Notes: generated from the letters alone by a model not told the origin. DNA of 42,418 bases from Treponema sp. (GCA_031268975.1 JAIRWM010000174.1:1-42418); one strand, 5' to 3'. Counted from the stretch's first letter, positions 31,636-39,878 are shown. Program-made: numbers and translations.

Positions 31636-32232
31636 TTACACAGCTGCGGCCTGAGCGCGGCCGGAGAAACCCAAATCCCCCATGTGCCTGCCAAGTGTGT
31701 AGTATTTTCCGTTTGTATACGATAACAGAGCGATTTTGTGAAAATCAGGTTTCCTGCTGCCGTCAAGAATTTCAGGATCGGCTTCCACGGAAACTACTTC
31801 GCCGACAAATACTTCATAGCTTCCCGCTTTGACAATATCGATTACGCGGCAGCCCATCGACAGGGGCGATTCGCCGATTGCCCGGGCGGTGGAAAGATTC
31901 GCGATGGGTTCCGGCGTTAATTGACATTCGGCGAATTTGTCAACGTTTTTGCCGGACTTTATGCCGCACCAGTCCAGCGCATAACAAAGATTTTCTCCGG
32001 CGAAGTTAATCACATATTCCATTGACTGTTTAATCTGGAGATATGAAAACCGCACGTCTTTGATGGATATATGTACCAGCGGCGGGATGGTACTCAGGGT
32101 ACTTGTCATGGCGATGGAAATGATGTTGTCCTTGTCGCAGGGCGCTTCAAGTCCCCTGCATGAGACCATCACAGCGGGCGCCGGAGAAAGTATGGTTGAT
32201 GAGATTTTAAGGCTTACTTTTTTCCCGCTCAT
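31636..32232 (-). CDS. flavin-reductase-like / flavoredoxin family protein
   Basis: A 198-residue FMN-binding split-barrel protein: an N-terminal SSTILSPAPAVMVSCRG segment, then NIISIAMTSTLSTIPPLVHISI and SMEYVINFAGENL, typical of flavoredoxins and flavin reductases. It could reduce flavin or pass electrons in an anaerobe. It is the last gene of the nine-gene cluster. The ATG overlaps the TGA of the upstream methyltransferase (ATGA), so they are coupled. No flavin monooxygenase (SsuD-like) is present in the cluster, which argues against a simple sulfonate-oxygenase system. Confidence 0.75.
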   Translation of the reverse strand: MSGKKVSLKISSTILSPAPAVMVSCRGLEAPCDKDNIISIAMTSTLSTIPPLVHISIKDVRFSYLQIKQSMEYVINFAGENLCYALDWCGIKSGKNVDKFAECQLTPEPIANLSTARAIGESPLSMGCRVIDIVKAGSYEVFVGEVVSVEADPEILDGSRKPDFHKIALLSYTNGKYYTLGRHMGDLGFSGRAQAAAV

Positions 32233-32945
32233 GATTCGCTTTCAGCTTCTTTCGGTTTAACGGCGAAAATACCAATCGTATCCGGCAGCGCCCCGCTTCC
32301 GCCTTCGGTAACCCGTACAATTTGCAGACCAGCTTTCAAAATCACGTTAATTTCTTCTTCCAGCGAGCGATTCCACGCGCCCACACGGCTTCTTATCGTG
32401 CTTGTTGCGCTCTTAAAATGAGACGGCTGCAGAAATTGTGTACGCTGGTAGCCCGGACGGACGATGACCGAACCGTCCGCCTGAAGTTCCGCATAACCGC
32501 CGTTGAAACAGGGATGGGTGGTAATTTCAACATAGCGTCCGCCCGGTTTTAAGACCCGCGCAATCTCTTTAAGAACCCTTTGTAGATCATCGTATGCCCC
32601 CGTTGTATAAGTGCTGTACGCCAGTGGAATGCTCCCGGAAAGAAAGGGCAGATTCGCGGCATCAGCCTGCACAACCGGCAGTCGTTCTACGGCGATACGC
32701 AGTTGATCCGCCGCTAAATCAACCCCTATCGGGTCATAGCCAAGTTCCCGCAGCAGATCTGAAACAGTTCCCGTTCCACAGCCTATATCCAGAGCGGTCC
32801 CGCTGCCGGGACCTATCAAATCCTTCAGTAATTCGTTTGAAGCGTTTCGAAGGGCTTTACGGCCCGAGTCGCTGCTCATGGCCTGTTCATACCAGTCCGC
32901 CAAACCTTCAAACCGGGAAACCGGCGCTTCAGCATGTGCATTCAT
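32229..32945 (-). CDS. class I SAM-dependent methyltransferase, copy A
   Basis: A 238-residue class I methyltransferase. Motif I is [14 protein letters not shown], the adenosine-binding acidic strand is [12 protein letters not shown], then [11 protein letters not shown] and [17 protein letters not shown]. The substrate part contains [15 protein letters not shown] and GYQRTQFLQPSHFKS. It is nearly a copy of the methyltransferase at 35016-35714. AAGGAG precedes the ATG. The methyl acceptor is unknown; a Trm112-like partner is encoded two genes upstream. Confidence 0.85.
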   Translation of the reverse strand: MNAHAEAPVSRFEGLADWYEQAMSSDSGRKALRNASNELLKDLIGPGSGTALDIGCGTGTVSDLLRELGYDPIGVDLAADQLRIAVERLPVVQADAANLPFLSGSIPLAYSTYTTGAYDDLQRVLKEIARVLKPGGRYVEITTHPCFNGGYAELQADGSVIVRPGYQRTQFLQPSHFKSATSTIRSRVGAWNRSLEEEINVILKAGLQIVRVTEGGSGALPDTIGIFAVKPKEAESES

Positions 32946-32963
32946 ATATTTTCTCCTTCGTTC

Positions 32964-33965
32964 CTAATTTTCACCTGAAAAATCAAGCGTATGCGATGCA
33001 ATATTTTGGGGTGCCGCCTTGATAAAGCCGTAGTCCACATATTGCCGGGCCTGCCTGTTCAAATCGGCGATCGCCTGCGCATTGAGGGGAAGAATTTCCG
33101 GCACATCAAAACTTTTTATGATCCTGATTTGTTCTTCGCCCGCGCCAAAACCCCGGTAGGCATCGGTAATAATTTCAGGCGTCTGCCTGGCTCTGGCCGC
33201 CTCTGCGCGGAGGGCGCGGTACGCCGCCGCGAGAACTTCGGGATGCTTTTCGGCAAAGTCCGTTGACGCGATATGAATGGACCAGTTAAGGGAACCGTAC
33301 TCGGTGCCGTCAATGAGCTTTTTCGCGCCCGGCACGGCAAGAGCGCCTGCAAAGTTCTGGTCAAACGAAGCCAGCGCGTCTATCTGGCCTGAACTAAAGG
33401 CCACGGCAAGATCAGTCTGGCTAAGCTCCACCTTTTCAACTTTGGACACATCAAGCCCGGCATGAGCGAAGGCGGTATTCACAATGTAATCCCCTGTTCC
33501 TCCTTTCTGGGTAATGCCTATTTTTTTGCCGTACAGGTCGGCGAGAGAATTAACGCCGCTTCCCGGCACGGCCACGATACCCTGGGAATTTCCCGAATAC
33601 TTTTCAAGGGCAAAAGCAACCCAGGGCCCGCCCTGTTCGATAAGGTTGATCAGATACCCGGTACCCGTACTTGTGATATCCGCGTTTCCTGATGTAATGA
33701 TATGTAACGATGTTGCAGGGTCGGAAGGGCCGAACCATTCTACCGAAGCGCCGGTTTTCGCGAGTTCTTCCTCAAGGGTTTTTCCCTGCGTTAAAGATGT
33801 TAAATAATTGGCGGTGGGAAGGTAGGCCACCCGGAGAACCGCCTGGCCCTGCCCTTCCGGCGCTTTTTTCCCTCCGCACGAGGTAAACGCCGCCGCGGTA
33901 ATGATCAACATCCCGGCGAACTTTGCCCATGCCTTTCCCGCTCTGTAGATTCTGTTTGTTTTCAC
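32964..33965 (-). CDS. NitT/TauT-type substrate-binding lipoprotein, copy A
   Basis: A 333-residue periplasmic protein of the SsuA/TauA/ThiY fold. The signal peptide (residues 1-29) ends FTSC, a lipobox-like site at Cys30. Mature motifs include VLRVAYLPTANYLTSLTQGKTLEEEL, ADITSTGTGYLINLIEQ, GKKIGITQKGGTGDYIV, and QIDALASFDQNFA. Starts with GTG 33965, supported by AAGGAGG. It is a close paralogue of the protein at 36518-37528; the ligand-lobe residues differ at several places (GITQKGG vs GIDGKGA, FGPSDPATS vs IGPSEPFTA), so it may bind a related but different ligand. No own permease: it should share the one at 37570. Confidence 0.85.
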   Translation of the reverse strand: MKTNRIYRAGKAWAKFAGMLIITAAAFTSCGGKKAPEGQGQAVLRVAYLPTANYLTSLTQGKTLEEELAKTGASVEWFGPSDPATSLHIITSGNADITSTGTGYLINLIEQGGPWVAFALEKYSGNSQGIVAVPGSGVNSLADLYGKKIGITQKGGTGDYIVNTAFAHAGLDVSKVEKVELSQTDLAVAFSSGQIDALASFDQNFAGALAVPGAKKLIDGTEYGSLNWSIHIASTDFAEKHPEVLAAAYRALRAEAARARQTPEIITDAYRGFGAGEEQIRIIKSFDVPEILPLNAQAIADLNRQARQYVDYGFIKAAPQNIASHTLDFSGEN

Positions 33966-33989
33966 TTTTGCCTCCTTACTTTTTCCCTT

Positions 33990-34160
33990 TCACGACTCGC
34001 CTTCCGCCTCTTCCGCGTCCGAAGCCTGTAACGCCGGCACTCCGTGGCGGATGGGGTACGCCTTGCGGGTTCGGGGATTGTACAGGCGTTCTTTGTCTCT
34101 TTGCAGCACGAGAGGGCCCCTATCAACAGGGTCTGCCAAAAAATCAATCAATTTTTCCAT
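33990..34160 (-). CDS. Trm112-like small protein (YcaR type) without zinc cysteines
   Basis: A 56-residue protein beginning MEKLIDFLADPVDRGPL and containing RKAYPIRHGVPAL. This matches the small Trm112/YcaR family (E. coli YcaR: ...ACPVCNGKL... and ...FPLRDGIPVLL), whose eukaryotic and archaeal members activate methyltransferases. The Cys pair of CPxC is replaced by DPxD, so no zinc site remains. ATG 34160 has an ideal AAGGAG seven bases upstream. It sits between thiM and the binding protein, in a cluster with two methyltransferases, which fits a partner role (inference). Confidence 0.7.
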   Translation of the reverse strand: MEKLIDFLADPVDRGPLVLQRDKERLYNPRTRKAYPIRHGVPALQASDAEEAEGES

Positions 34161-34213
34161 AACACGCTCCTTTGAAGCTTTCCCGAAAACTAAAGTTTTG
34201 AGAAAGCCTCCTT

Positions 34214-35005
34214 TTAATATTCTTTTCCGATAAGGGAAAGCTCGTCGAGAAATTTCACGGCAAAGCTGCCGGAACCGCGGACCGCCTGCGCGGCGCGTTT
34301 TCCGGTTTCAGCGTACACGAGAGAAGCGGCTGCGGCGGCCCGCAGGGGCCCGGTTACCGCCAGAAAAGCCGCCATTACGCCGCCGAGCGCGCAGCCGGTG
34401 CCGGTTGTTTTTGTCATGATGACGTGTCCGCCGGGAACCGCGATGATCTTTTTCCCATCGGTTACATAATCAACTTCGCCGCTCACCGCGACCACAGATC
34501 CTGTTTTCAGGGCCAGTTCCACGGCATACGGCAAAGCCGTGCCGGAAGATTCCGTGGAATCGGGGCCTTTTACATTTCCGGCGGCGCCTGAGACGGCGAT
34601 TATTTCCGAGGCGTTTCCCCGGATTACAGAAGGCTTAAACGGGAGAAGTTCGCGAATCGTGTTTGTTCTGATTTCACTCGCGCCCGCCGCGACAGGATCC
34701 AACACCCAGGGCGTTCCGGCTTCCTGTGCGGCGGCAGCGGCAATCAGCATGGACTCCTTGTCGATTCGTGTTATCGTTCCGATATTGATGAGCACTCCCC
34801 CGGCAATTTTCGCAAAACCGCCGGATTCTTCCGAGGCGATAGCCATCGCGGGCGACGCGCCTATCGCCAAAAGTACATTGGCGGAAAAGTTTGTTACCAC
34901 AACATTGGTGATGCAATGGGTCAGAGGAACAGCTTCCCTCAGCCTTTTCAGATCTTCTTTCGCATTCCAGTCAGGCCAGACGAGGGTATCCGTAACAGTA
35001 TTCAT
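34214..35005 (-). CDS. thiM: hydroxyethylthiazole kinase
   Basis: Phosphorylates 4-methyl-5-(2-hydroxyethyl)thiazole for thiamine salvage. The 263 residues show [29 protein letters not shown] near the N-terminus, [20 protein letters not shown] and the catalytic [17 protein letters not shown] precedes ATG 35005; the longer frame to 35101 lies inside the upstream methyltransferase gene. No TPP riboswitch is visible upstream, unusual for a thiamine gene. It is embedded between methyltransferase B and the Trm112-like gene, not with thiE or thiD. Confidence 0.93.
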   Translation of the reverse strand: MNTVTDTLVWPDWNAKEDLKRLREAVPLTHCITNVVVTNFSANVLLAIGASPAMAIASEESGGFAKIAGGVLINIGTITRIDKESMLIAAAAAQEAGTPWVLDPVAAGASEIRTNTIRELLPFKPSVIRGNASEIIAVSGAAGNVKGPDSTESSGTALPYAVELALKTGSVVAVSGEVDYVTDGKKIIAVPGGHVIMTKTTGTGCALGGVMAAFLAVTGPLRAAAAASLVYAETGKRAAQAVRGSGSFAVKFLDELSLIGKEY

Positions 35006-35015
35006 GGCAGCTCCT

Positions 35016-35714
35016 TTATGTATTTGCCGGTTTAACGGCGACAATGCCAATTGTATCGGGCAGCGTTCCCCCGCCGCTTCCACTTTCTGAAATCCGCGCA
35101 ATCTGAAGACCCGCCTTCAAAATCACGTTAATCTCTTCTTCCAAGGGACGGTTCCACGCGCCTACACGGCCCCGTATCGTACTGTTAAAGTGTGATGGTT
35201 CCAGGTAGTGAATACGCTGGTAGCCCGGACGGACGATAACCGAGCCGTCCTTCTGAGTTTCCGCGTAACCGCCGTTGAAGCAGGGATGAGTTGTAATTTC
35301 AATGTAGCGTCCACCCGGTTTCAAAACCCGCGCAATCTCGTTAAGGACGCCCTGTAAATCGGCGTATTCTCCCGTTGTGTAGGTACTGTACGCCAGGGGA
35401 ATGCTGCCGGAAAGAATCGGCAGGTTCGCGGCATCCGCCTGTACAACCGGAAGCCGTTTTGCCGCGATACGCAGTTGATCCGCCGCTAAATCGACCCCAA
35501 CCGGATCATAGCCAAGTTCCCGTACCAGTTCCGAAACGGTTCCCGTTCCACAGCCAATATCCAGAGCAGTCCCGCTGCCGGGGCCTATCAAATCCCTCAG
35601 TAATTCGTTGGAAGCGTTCCGCAGAGCTTTGCGGCCGGAAACACTGCCCATGGTCTGTTCATACCAATCCGCCAAACCTTCATAGCGGGAAACCACCGCT
35701 TCAGCATGCACCAT
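35016..35714 (-). CDS. class I SAM-dependent methyltransferase, copy B
   Basis: A 232-residue close paralogue of copy A (for example [63 protein letters not shown]). The differences cluster at the termini and around the substrate segment (FNSTIRGR vs FKSATSTIRSR). GAAGGAG precedes ATG 35714. It is the first gene after the internal promoter at 35737-35788 and precedes thiM by 10 bases. Confidence 0.85.
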   Translation of the reverse strand: MVHAEAVVSRYEGLADWYEQTMGSVSGRKALRNASNELLRDLIGPGSGTALDIGCGTGTVSELVRELGYDPVGVDLAADQLRIAAKRLPVVQADAANLPILSGSIPLAYSTYTTGEYADLQGVLNEIARVLKPGGRYIEITTHPCFNGGYAETQKDGSVIVRPGYQRIHYLEPSHFNSTIRGRVGAWNRPLEEEINVILKAGLQIARISESGSGGGTLPDTIGIVAVKPANT

Positions 35715-35736
35715 ACGTACTCTCCTTCACAAATAA

Positions 35737-35788
35737 CATATATCCCGATAGTGATACTAGGATATATGCAGAACATAAATCATGTCAA
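35737..35788 (-). promoter_or_regulatory. internal promoter P2 of the cluster with palindromic operator
   Basis: Minus strand TTGACA (35788-35783) with ATATCC or TATATC 16-17 bases on. Overlapping it, CATATATCC (35737-35745) and GGATATATG (35760-35768) form a dyad around TAGT-GAT-ACTA. The block reading ATACTAGGAT on the plus strand, followed by ATGCA and TGTCAAGCC, is shared with P1. Confidence 0.6.
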
Positions 35789-35795
35789 GCCTTTT

Positions 35796-35841
35796 TTTAA
35801 GGCAGCGCTGATTAACCTGCATCAATTATCGCTGCCTTAAA
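35796..35841. repeat. gene-tail palindrome, copy 3
   Basis: TTTAAGGCAGCG (35796-35807) and CGCTGCCTTAAA (35830-35841) are perfect 12-bp arms; the core GCGCTGATTAA matches the other copies. The right arm contains the stop codon of the ATPase gene. Confidence 0.75.
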
Positions 35842-36466
35842 CAATGTAATCATCAAAAACAGCCGGATGCAGTTTCCCCCCTTCAAGGGAAAATATTCTG
35901 CCGGCAAGACGGCGGGCTTCGTCCGTATCGTGGGTTACCATAACGACACTTAAAGCGTGTTCGCGCACCAGCATGGCGAGAAGGTCCTGCATCTCGCGCC
36001 GCGTAATGGCGTCCAGTGCGCCGAACGGTTCGTCGAGCAGCAAAAGGCGCGGACGGCGGATAAGAGCCCGGGCAAGCGAAACCCGTTGCGCCTGCCCGCC
36101 GGAAAGCGTCTGCGGCCAGGCCAGGGCTTTTTCTTCAAGACCCACGTCCCTGAGCGCGGCGAGGGCGTCTTTACGCAGTTTTTTCCTGTCGCCTTTCATC
36201 CCAAGCCGGACATTCTTTTCGACTCCGAGCCAGGGGATAAGACGCGGCTCCTGAAAGCAGACGGCAATGCGTCTGTCGGCGCGGATTTCCCCGCCGCGCG
36301 GTTTTTCTATCCCGGAGACAAGCCGGAGGAGCGTGGATTTTCCGCAGCCCGAGCGGCCTATAACACAGACAAAACCGCCCTCCTCAAGCTCAAAGTCAAG
36401 ATTGTGTAAAATCTCAACCTCGCCGTACCAATGGGAAACTCCATGTATAAAAACCGCGTGTTCCAT
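35837..36466 (-). CDS. NitT/TauT-type ABC transporter ATPase
   Basis: A 209-residue ABC ATPase of the SsuB/TauB/ThiZ class: Walker A GRSGCGKST, CFQEPRLIPWLGV with the Q-loop, signature LSGGQAQR, Walker B LLLLDEPFGALD, and MVTHDTDEA. Shorter than most SsuB proteins at the C-terminus, ending right at the palindrome. ATG 36466 with GGA eight bases upstream is preferred; the longer start at 36514 overlaps the binding-protein stop region. It should power the permease at 37570. Confidence 0.9.
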   Translation of the reverse strand: MEHAVFIHGVSHWYGEVEILHNLDFELEEGGFVCVIGRSGCGKSTLLRLVSGIEKPRGGEIRADRRIAVCFQEPRLIPWLGVEKNVRLGMKGDRKKLRKDALAALRDVGLEEKALAWPQTLSGGQAQRVSLARALIRRPRLLLLDEPFGALDAITRREMQDLLAMLVREHALSVVMVTHDTDEARRLAGRIFSLEGGKLHPAVFDDYIV

Positions 36467-36492
36467 GCGGATGTTCCGTACCTTTAGAATAA

Positions 36493-36535
36493 CAGGACAG
36501 CGCTGATTAGCCACAAGTTAATCAGTGCTGCCCTG
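36493..36535. repeat. gene-tail palindrome, copy 4
   Basis: CAGGACAGCGCTGATTA (36493-36509) pairs with TAATCAGTGCTGCCCTG (36519-36535) with two G-U-type mismatches around CCACAAG-like loop. The TAA of the binding-protein gene (36518-36520) lies at the base of the right arm. Confidence 0.75.
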
Positions 36536-37528
36536 GTTTTCGCCCGAAAAATCAAGCGTATGCGATGCAATATTCCGGGGCGCGGATTTGATAAAACCGT
36601 AGTCCGCATATTGCCGGGCCTGCCTGTTCAAATCGGCGACAGCCTGCGAGTCCAGGGGAAGAATCTGCGGTATGTCAAACGTTTTTAAAACGGCGATTTG
36701 TTCTTCGCTCGCTCCGAAATCCCGGTATGTATTGGTGATAATTTCCGGCGCCGCTTTCGCCCTGGCGGCCTCGGCGCGGAGGGCGCGGTACGCGGCCGCG
36801 AGAACCTCTGGATGCTTTTCGGCAAAGTCCGTCGACGCGATGTGAATGGACCAGTTAAGGGAGCCGTACTCGGTGCCGTCAATGAGTTTTTTCGCACCCG
36901 GCACGGCAAGGGCGTTGGCAAAATTCTGGTCAAATGAAGCCAGCGCGTCTATCCGCCCGGAAGTGAAAGCCGCGGCAAAGTCATTTTGAATAAGCTCTAC
37001 CTTTTCAACTTTGGACACATCAAGTCCAGCGTAGGCAAAAGCGGTATTTACGATGTATTCTCCTGTCGCTCCCTTTCCGTCAATGCCTATTTTTTTACCA
37101 TATAGATCGGCGAGGGAATTGACACCGCTTCCGGGCGCGGCCGCTATACCCTGGGAATTTCCCGAATACTTTTCAAGGGCAAAGGCCACCCAGGGCCCGT
37201 CCTGTTCAATGAGATTGATCAGGTACCCGGTACCCGTACTTGATATATCCGCGTTTCCCGAAGTAACTATATTGTACGCCGTAAATGGTTCTGAAGGACC
37301 GATCCATTCTACCGCGGCCCCGGTTTTCGCGAGTTCTTCCTCAAGGGTTTTTCCCTGTGTCAGAGATGTTACATAATTGGCGGTAGGAAGGTAGGCCACG
37401 CGTAAGACCGTCCGGCCCTGTCCTTCCGGCGCCTTCCCTCCGCACGACGTAAACGCGGCCGCGGCAACGATCATCATCCCGAACTTTGCCCATAACTTTC
37501 CCGCCGCGTAGATTCTGTTTGTTTTCAC
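36518..37528 (-). CDS. NitT/TauT-type substrate-binding lipoprotein, copy B
   Basis: A 336-residue paralogue of copy A, with the same N-terminus MKTNRIY, lipobox-like FTSC, VLRVAYLPTANYVTSLTQGKT, and DALASFDQNFANALAVPGAKK. Starts with GTG 37528, supported by AGGAGG. Directly downstream of the permease gene. It ends ENQGSTD, a short extension formed where the palindrome copy 4 supplies the last codons and the stop. Confidence 0.87.
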   Translation of the reverse strand: MKTNRIYAAGKLWAKFGMMIVAAAAFTSCGGKAPEGQGRTVLRVAYLPTANYVTSLTQGKTLEEELAKTGAAVEWIGPSEPFTAYNIVTSGNADISSTGTGYLINLIEQDGPWVAFALEKYSGNSQGIAAAPGSGVNSLADLYGKKIGIDGKGATGEYIVNTAFAYAGLDVSKVEKVELIQNDFAAAFTSGRIDALASFDQNFANALAVPGAKKLIDGTEYGSLNWSIHIASTDFAEKHPEVLAAAYRALRAEAARAKAAPEIITNTYRDFGASEEQIAVLKTFDIPQILPLDSQAVADLNRQARQYADYGFIKSAPRNIASHTLDFSGENQGSTD

Positions 37529-37569
37529 TTTTTCCTCCTAATAACGAGCGGCTGTACCGCCGCTCACGT

Positions 37570-38286
37570 TCAATCGGACATTCCAGTGGAATTATCCTTG
37601 TTGTTAATTCGGGAAGCGGAAACCTCCCTCCCTTTCCAGCGGGTAGCCGCGCTTTCAAGAAGGCGGACAATCCCGTCTGTAAGCAAACCCAAAACCGCGT
37701 ACAAAATGATGCAGACAAATTGCTGGTCAATCCTTGAAAAAGACTGGGCGCGGTACAGCATATAGCCTATGCCCGTTTTCGCGTTAACCGTTTCGCAGAC
37801 GACAAGGGCAATCCAGGCAATGGCAAAAGCGAAGCGCAGACCCGTCAAGATGGACGGCAGCACTCCTTTTAGAAGAACTTCCCACGCGATAACCAGCTTT
37901 GGAATTTTGTACACCGATACAAGTTCCAGTAATTTTCTGTCAAAATGAATCACCCCGGCGCGGGTATTGAGGTAGATCGGTACAAACACGCCGATAACAA
38001 TGAGCGATATCTTCATGGGTTCCCCCACGCCGAAAAAGATAAGCAAGAGGGGTGTAAGCGCGTTGAAAGGAATGGCCCTGAGCGCCTGTATGGGCTTATC
38101 GAGCACCAGTTCCACGACTTTTGAAATTCCCGAAAAAAGCCCCGCCGGAACGCCCAGGGCAAGACCTATCGCCAGCCCCCGCATTACCCTTCCCAGGCTC
38201 GTAAACAAAGAATCCCAAAGAAGCCCCGTCCGGGCAAGTTCCCCGGCCGCGCCGATTATCCCGGCTATACCGGGAACACTATTCAT
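37570..38286 (-). CDS. NitT/TauT-type ABC transporter permease
   Basis: A 238-residue permease with about six membrane helices; the EAA-like loop ELVSVYKIPKLVIAWEVLLKGVLPSILTGLR contacts the ATPase, and IPFNALTPLLLIFFGVGEPMKI is the typical SsuC/TauC segment. It is the first gene of the nine-gene cluster and the only permease in it. Two binding proteins and one ATPase should dock to its homodimer. The ATG lies 78 bases downstream of the -10 box of P1. Confidence 0.9.
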   Translation of the reverse strand: MNSVPGIAGIIGAAGELARTGLLWDSLFTSLGRVMRGLAIGLALGVPAGLFSGISKVVELVLDKPIQALRAIPFNALTPLLLIFFGVGEPMKISLIVIGVFVPIYLNTRAGVIHFDRKLLELVSVYKIPKLVIAWEVLLKGVLPSILTGLRFAFAIAWIALVVCETVNAKTGIGYMLYRAQSFSRIDQQFVCIILYAVLGLLTDGIVRLLESAATRWKGREVSASRINNKDNSTGMSD

Positions 38287-38336
38287 GCTTTCTCCCCCCT
38301 CTCTACGACCACACCGATGCCTCGGTATATCTCAAA

Positions 38337-38392
38337 ATACTAAAATTCCTACAGGAATACTAGGATTATGCAAAATAAAAACATTTTGTCAA
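38337..38392 (-). promoter_or_regulatory. main promoter P1 of the cluster with palindromic operator
   Basis: Minus strand TTGACA (38392-38387), 17-base spacer, ATAATC (38369-38364). Just downstream is the perfect dyad ATTCCTACAGGAAT (38345-38358, plus strand), extended by imperfect ATACTAAA and ATACTAGGAT flanks to about 30 bp. Such a dyad resembles sites of Rrf2/CymR-type sulfur regulators, but that identity is speculative. Confidence 0.6.
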
Positions 38393-38479
38393 GCCATTTC
38401 GTCAAATTTCGCTGTTTTTTCCTGAATTTTCCCGTAAATCCACATTAAGGATTTTTTCGCCGCTTTGAAAAAGCGCGAA

Positions 38480-38902
38480 TCACCGCTTTTCCATCAATTC
38501 CCCAAGAAGACCAACCGCCCGTTCAACGATTTTCGCGAGCGGAAGCGGCTCAAGTCCAACAAGATGAAAATGTTCCTGCTGCAGGGGGAGCAGTATATGC
38601 ACACCAGGCGCCGCAAGAACCGCCGCCGCGGTATCGGGGGTAATTTCTCCCAGCATACTGTTTCCGATAACGATGCCGACAGGGCCAAGAACAAAATCTC
38701 CAAGCGAGACGGAAACCTTGATGGCGTTTTCCCCGGTCGCCCCCTTTTGCGCGCCGGCCTTCATCATCCGTTCCGTGGCGGCGGCATTCGTTCCCAGCGC
38801 GATTACCTCAATACCCGGATCAAGGGTCTCCCGTATTTTACCGATAAGCTGCGCGCCGATGCCGCCCCCCATCCCGTCAATAACAACAACTTTCATGGCC
38901 AT
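38480..38902 (-). CDS. DUF3842 family protein
   Basis: A 140-residue protein, beginning MAMKVVVIDGMGGGIGAQLIGKIRE with a Rossmann-like glycine loop, then IEVIALGTNAAATERMMKAGAQKGATGENAI and GPVGIVIGNSMLGEITP. Function unknown; the family resembles a nucleotide-binding flavodoxin-like fold. ATG 38902 with AGAGGA five bases upstream is preferred to ATG 38896. It is upstream of, and in the same direction as, the nine-gene cluster but separated by promoter P1. Confidence 0.8.
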   Translation of the reverse strand: MAMKVVVIDGMGGGIGAQLIGKIRETLDPGIEVIALGTNAAATERMMKAGAQKGATGENAIKVSVSLGDFVLGPVGIVIGNSMLGEITPDTAAAVLAAPGVHILLPLQQEHFHLVGLEPLPLAKIVERAVGLLGELMEKR

Positions 38903-39050
38903 TACTGTCCTCTGCCCCTTACAGTATGCGTTTTTTGGGGAAAAATGAAGGCCGCCGCCTTCCCGCATACAATTCGTCATTTCCGGCTTCGTCCGATCAA
39001 AGCAAAAACCACCGATTCACCCTAAAGACGTACGTAAGGGGAATTTGGTT

Positions 39051-39878
39051 ATGGCGAAAACACGCATACCCTGGCATGCGGCCTTTTTCGAGGCGATTCA
39101 GCTTGAACTGGAACAGTTCCGGGACGTCCTCGAATTTCAGGCGGAATACCCGCTGACTTCCGAACCGCTTCAAATTGACGTGGTTATCATCAAAAAAACA
39201 CCCGGCGCCGTTATAGAAAAAAATATCGCCTGTATCTTTAGACAGATCAATCTGGTGGAATTCAAAAGCCCGGATGACTACTTTTCGGTGAGTGATTTTT
39301 ACAAGGTACTCGGATATGTGTTTTTTTACGCATCGCTCAACGCTGTTTCAGTACGGGAGATGACTGTTACTATTGTGGAAAGCCGTTATCCCCGGGAATT
39401 GTTCAGACACGCCGGAAAAGGTACGGTACAGGAAACGTCGCCGGGTATCTACCGCATTTCGGGGTATCCTGTGGATATCCAGGTGATAGAAAGCAGGAAG
39501 CTGCCGCCGGGAGAAAATCTCTGGCTGCGGGGGCTCGCGAAAGACTTGAATATCGAAACCGCCGGCGCCATACTAAAAGAAAGCCGGAAAAGAGGCAAAG
39601 GGGCCCGGTTCGAGGCGTATTTACACGCGGTGTTCGAAGCCAATATCCCGGCTGTGGAGGAGGTGCTGCGAATGGCAAAAAACAAAAAAAAGACCCTTGA
39701 CCAGGTACTGGAAGAAACTGGTCTGACCGCCAAATGGGAAGCCAGGGGTGAAAAGCGCGGTAAGGCCATCGGAGAGGCGAGCGGGATAGCCCAGGGCAAG
39801 GAAAGCGCCTGGAAAAAGGCCCTGGAACTGATGAAACAGGGCTACACGGTCGACCAACTGGAGCAAATGACCCCCTGA
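39051..39878 (+). CDS. PD-(D/E)XK nuclease-like hypothetical protein (Rpn/transposase-like)
   Basis: A 275-residue protein. LQIDVVIIKK followed by NLVEFKSPDDYFSVSDFYKVLGY fits the D...ExK core of PD-(D/E)XK nucleases such as the Rpn recombination-promoting nuclease family. The C-terminal third is helical with GEKRGKAIGEASGIAQGKESAWKKALELMKQG, a charged repeat-like tail typical of these proteins. Multi-copy families of this sort are frequent in gut spirochaetes (from memory). ATG 39051 is preferred over the TTG at 39045. Activity is untested. Confidence 0.65.
   Translation: MAKTRIPWHAAFFEAIQLELEQFRDVLEFQAEYPLTSEPLQIDVVIIKKTPGAVIEKNIACIFRQINLVEFKSPDDYFSVSDFYKVLGYVFFYASLNAVSVREMTVTIVESRYPRELFRHAGKGTVQETSPGIYRISGYPVDIQVIESRKLPPGENLWLRGLAKDLNIETAGAILKESRKRGKGARFEAYLHAVFEANIPAVEEVLRMAKNKKKTLDQVLEETGLTAKWEARGEKRGKAIGEASGIAQGKESAWKKALELMKQGYTVDQLEQMTP

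Noticed and set aside
33962-34147. 61-residue minus-strand ORF
   Set aside because: It overlaps the Trm112-like gene in another frame and lacks a ribosome site; the 33990-34160 frame has both homology and AAGGAG.
31636-37528. Classical alkanesulfonate (ssuEADCB) or taurine operon
   Set aside because: The transporter and flavin reductase fit, but no SsuD monooxygenase or TauD is present and thiM and methyltransferases are unexplained.
34214-38480. TPP riboswitch upstream of thiM or the permease
   Set aside because: I looked for the CUGAGA and GGAUAAUGCCAGCG-type conserved segments on the minus strand in both leaders and found neither.
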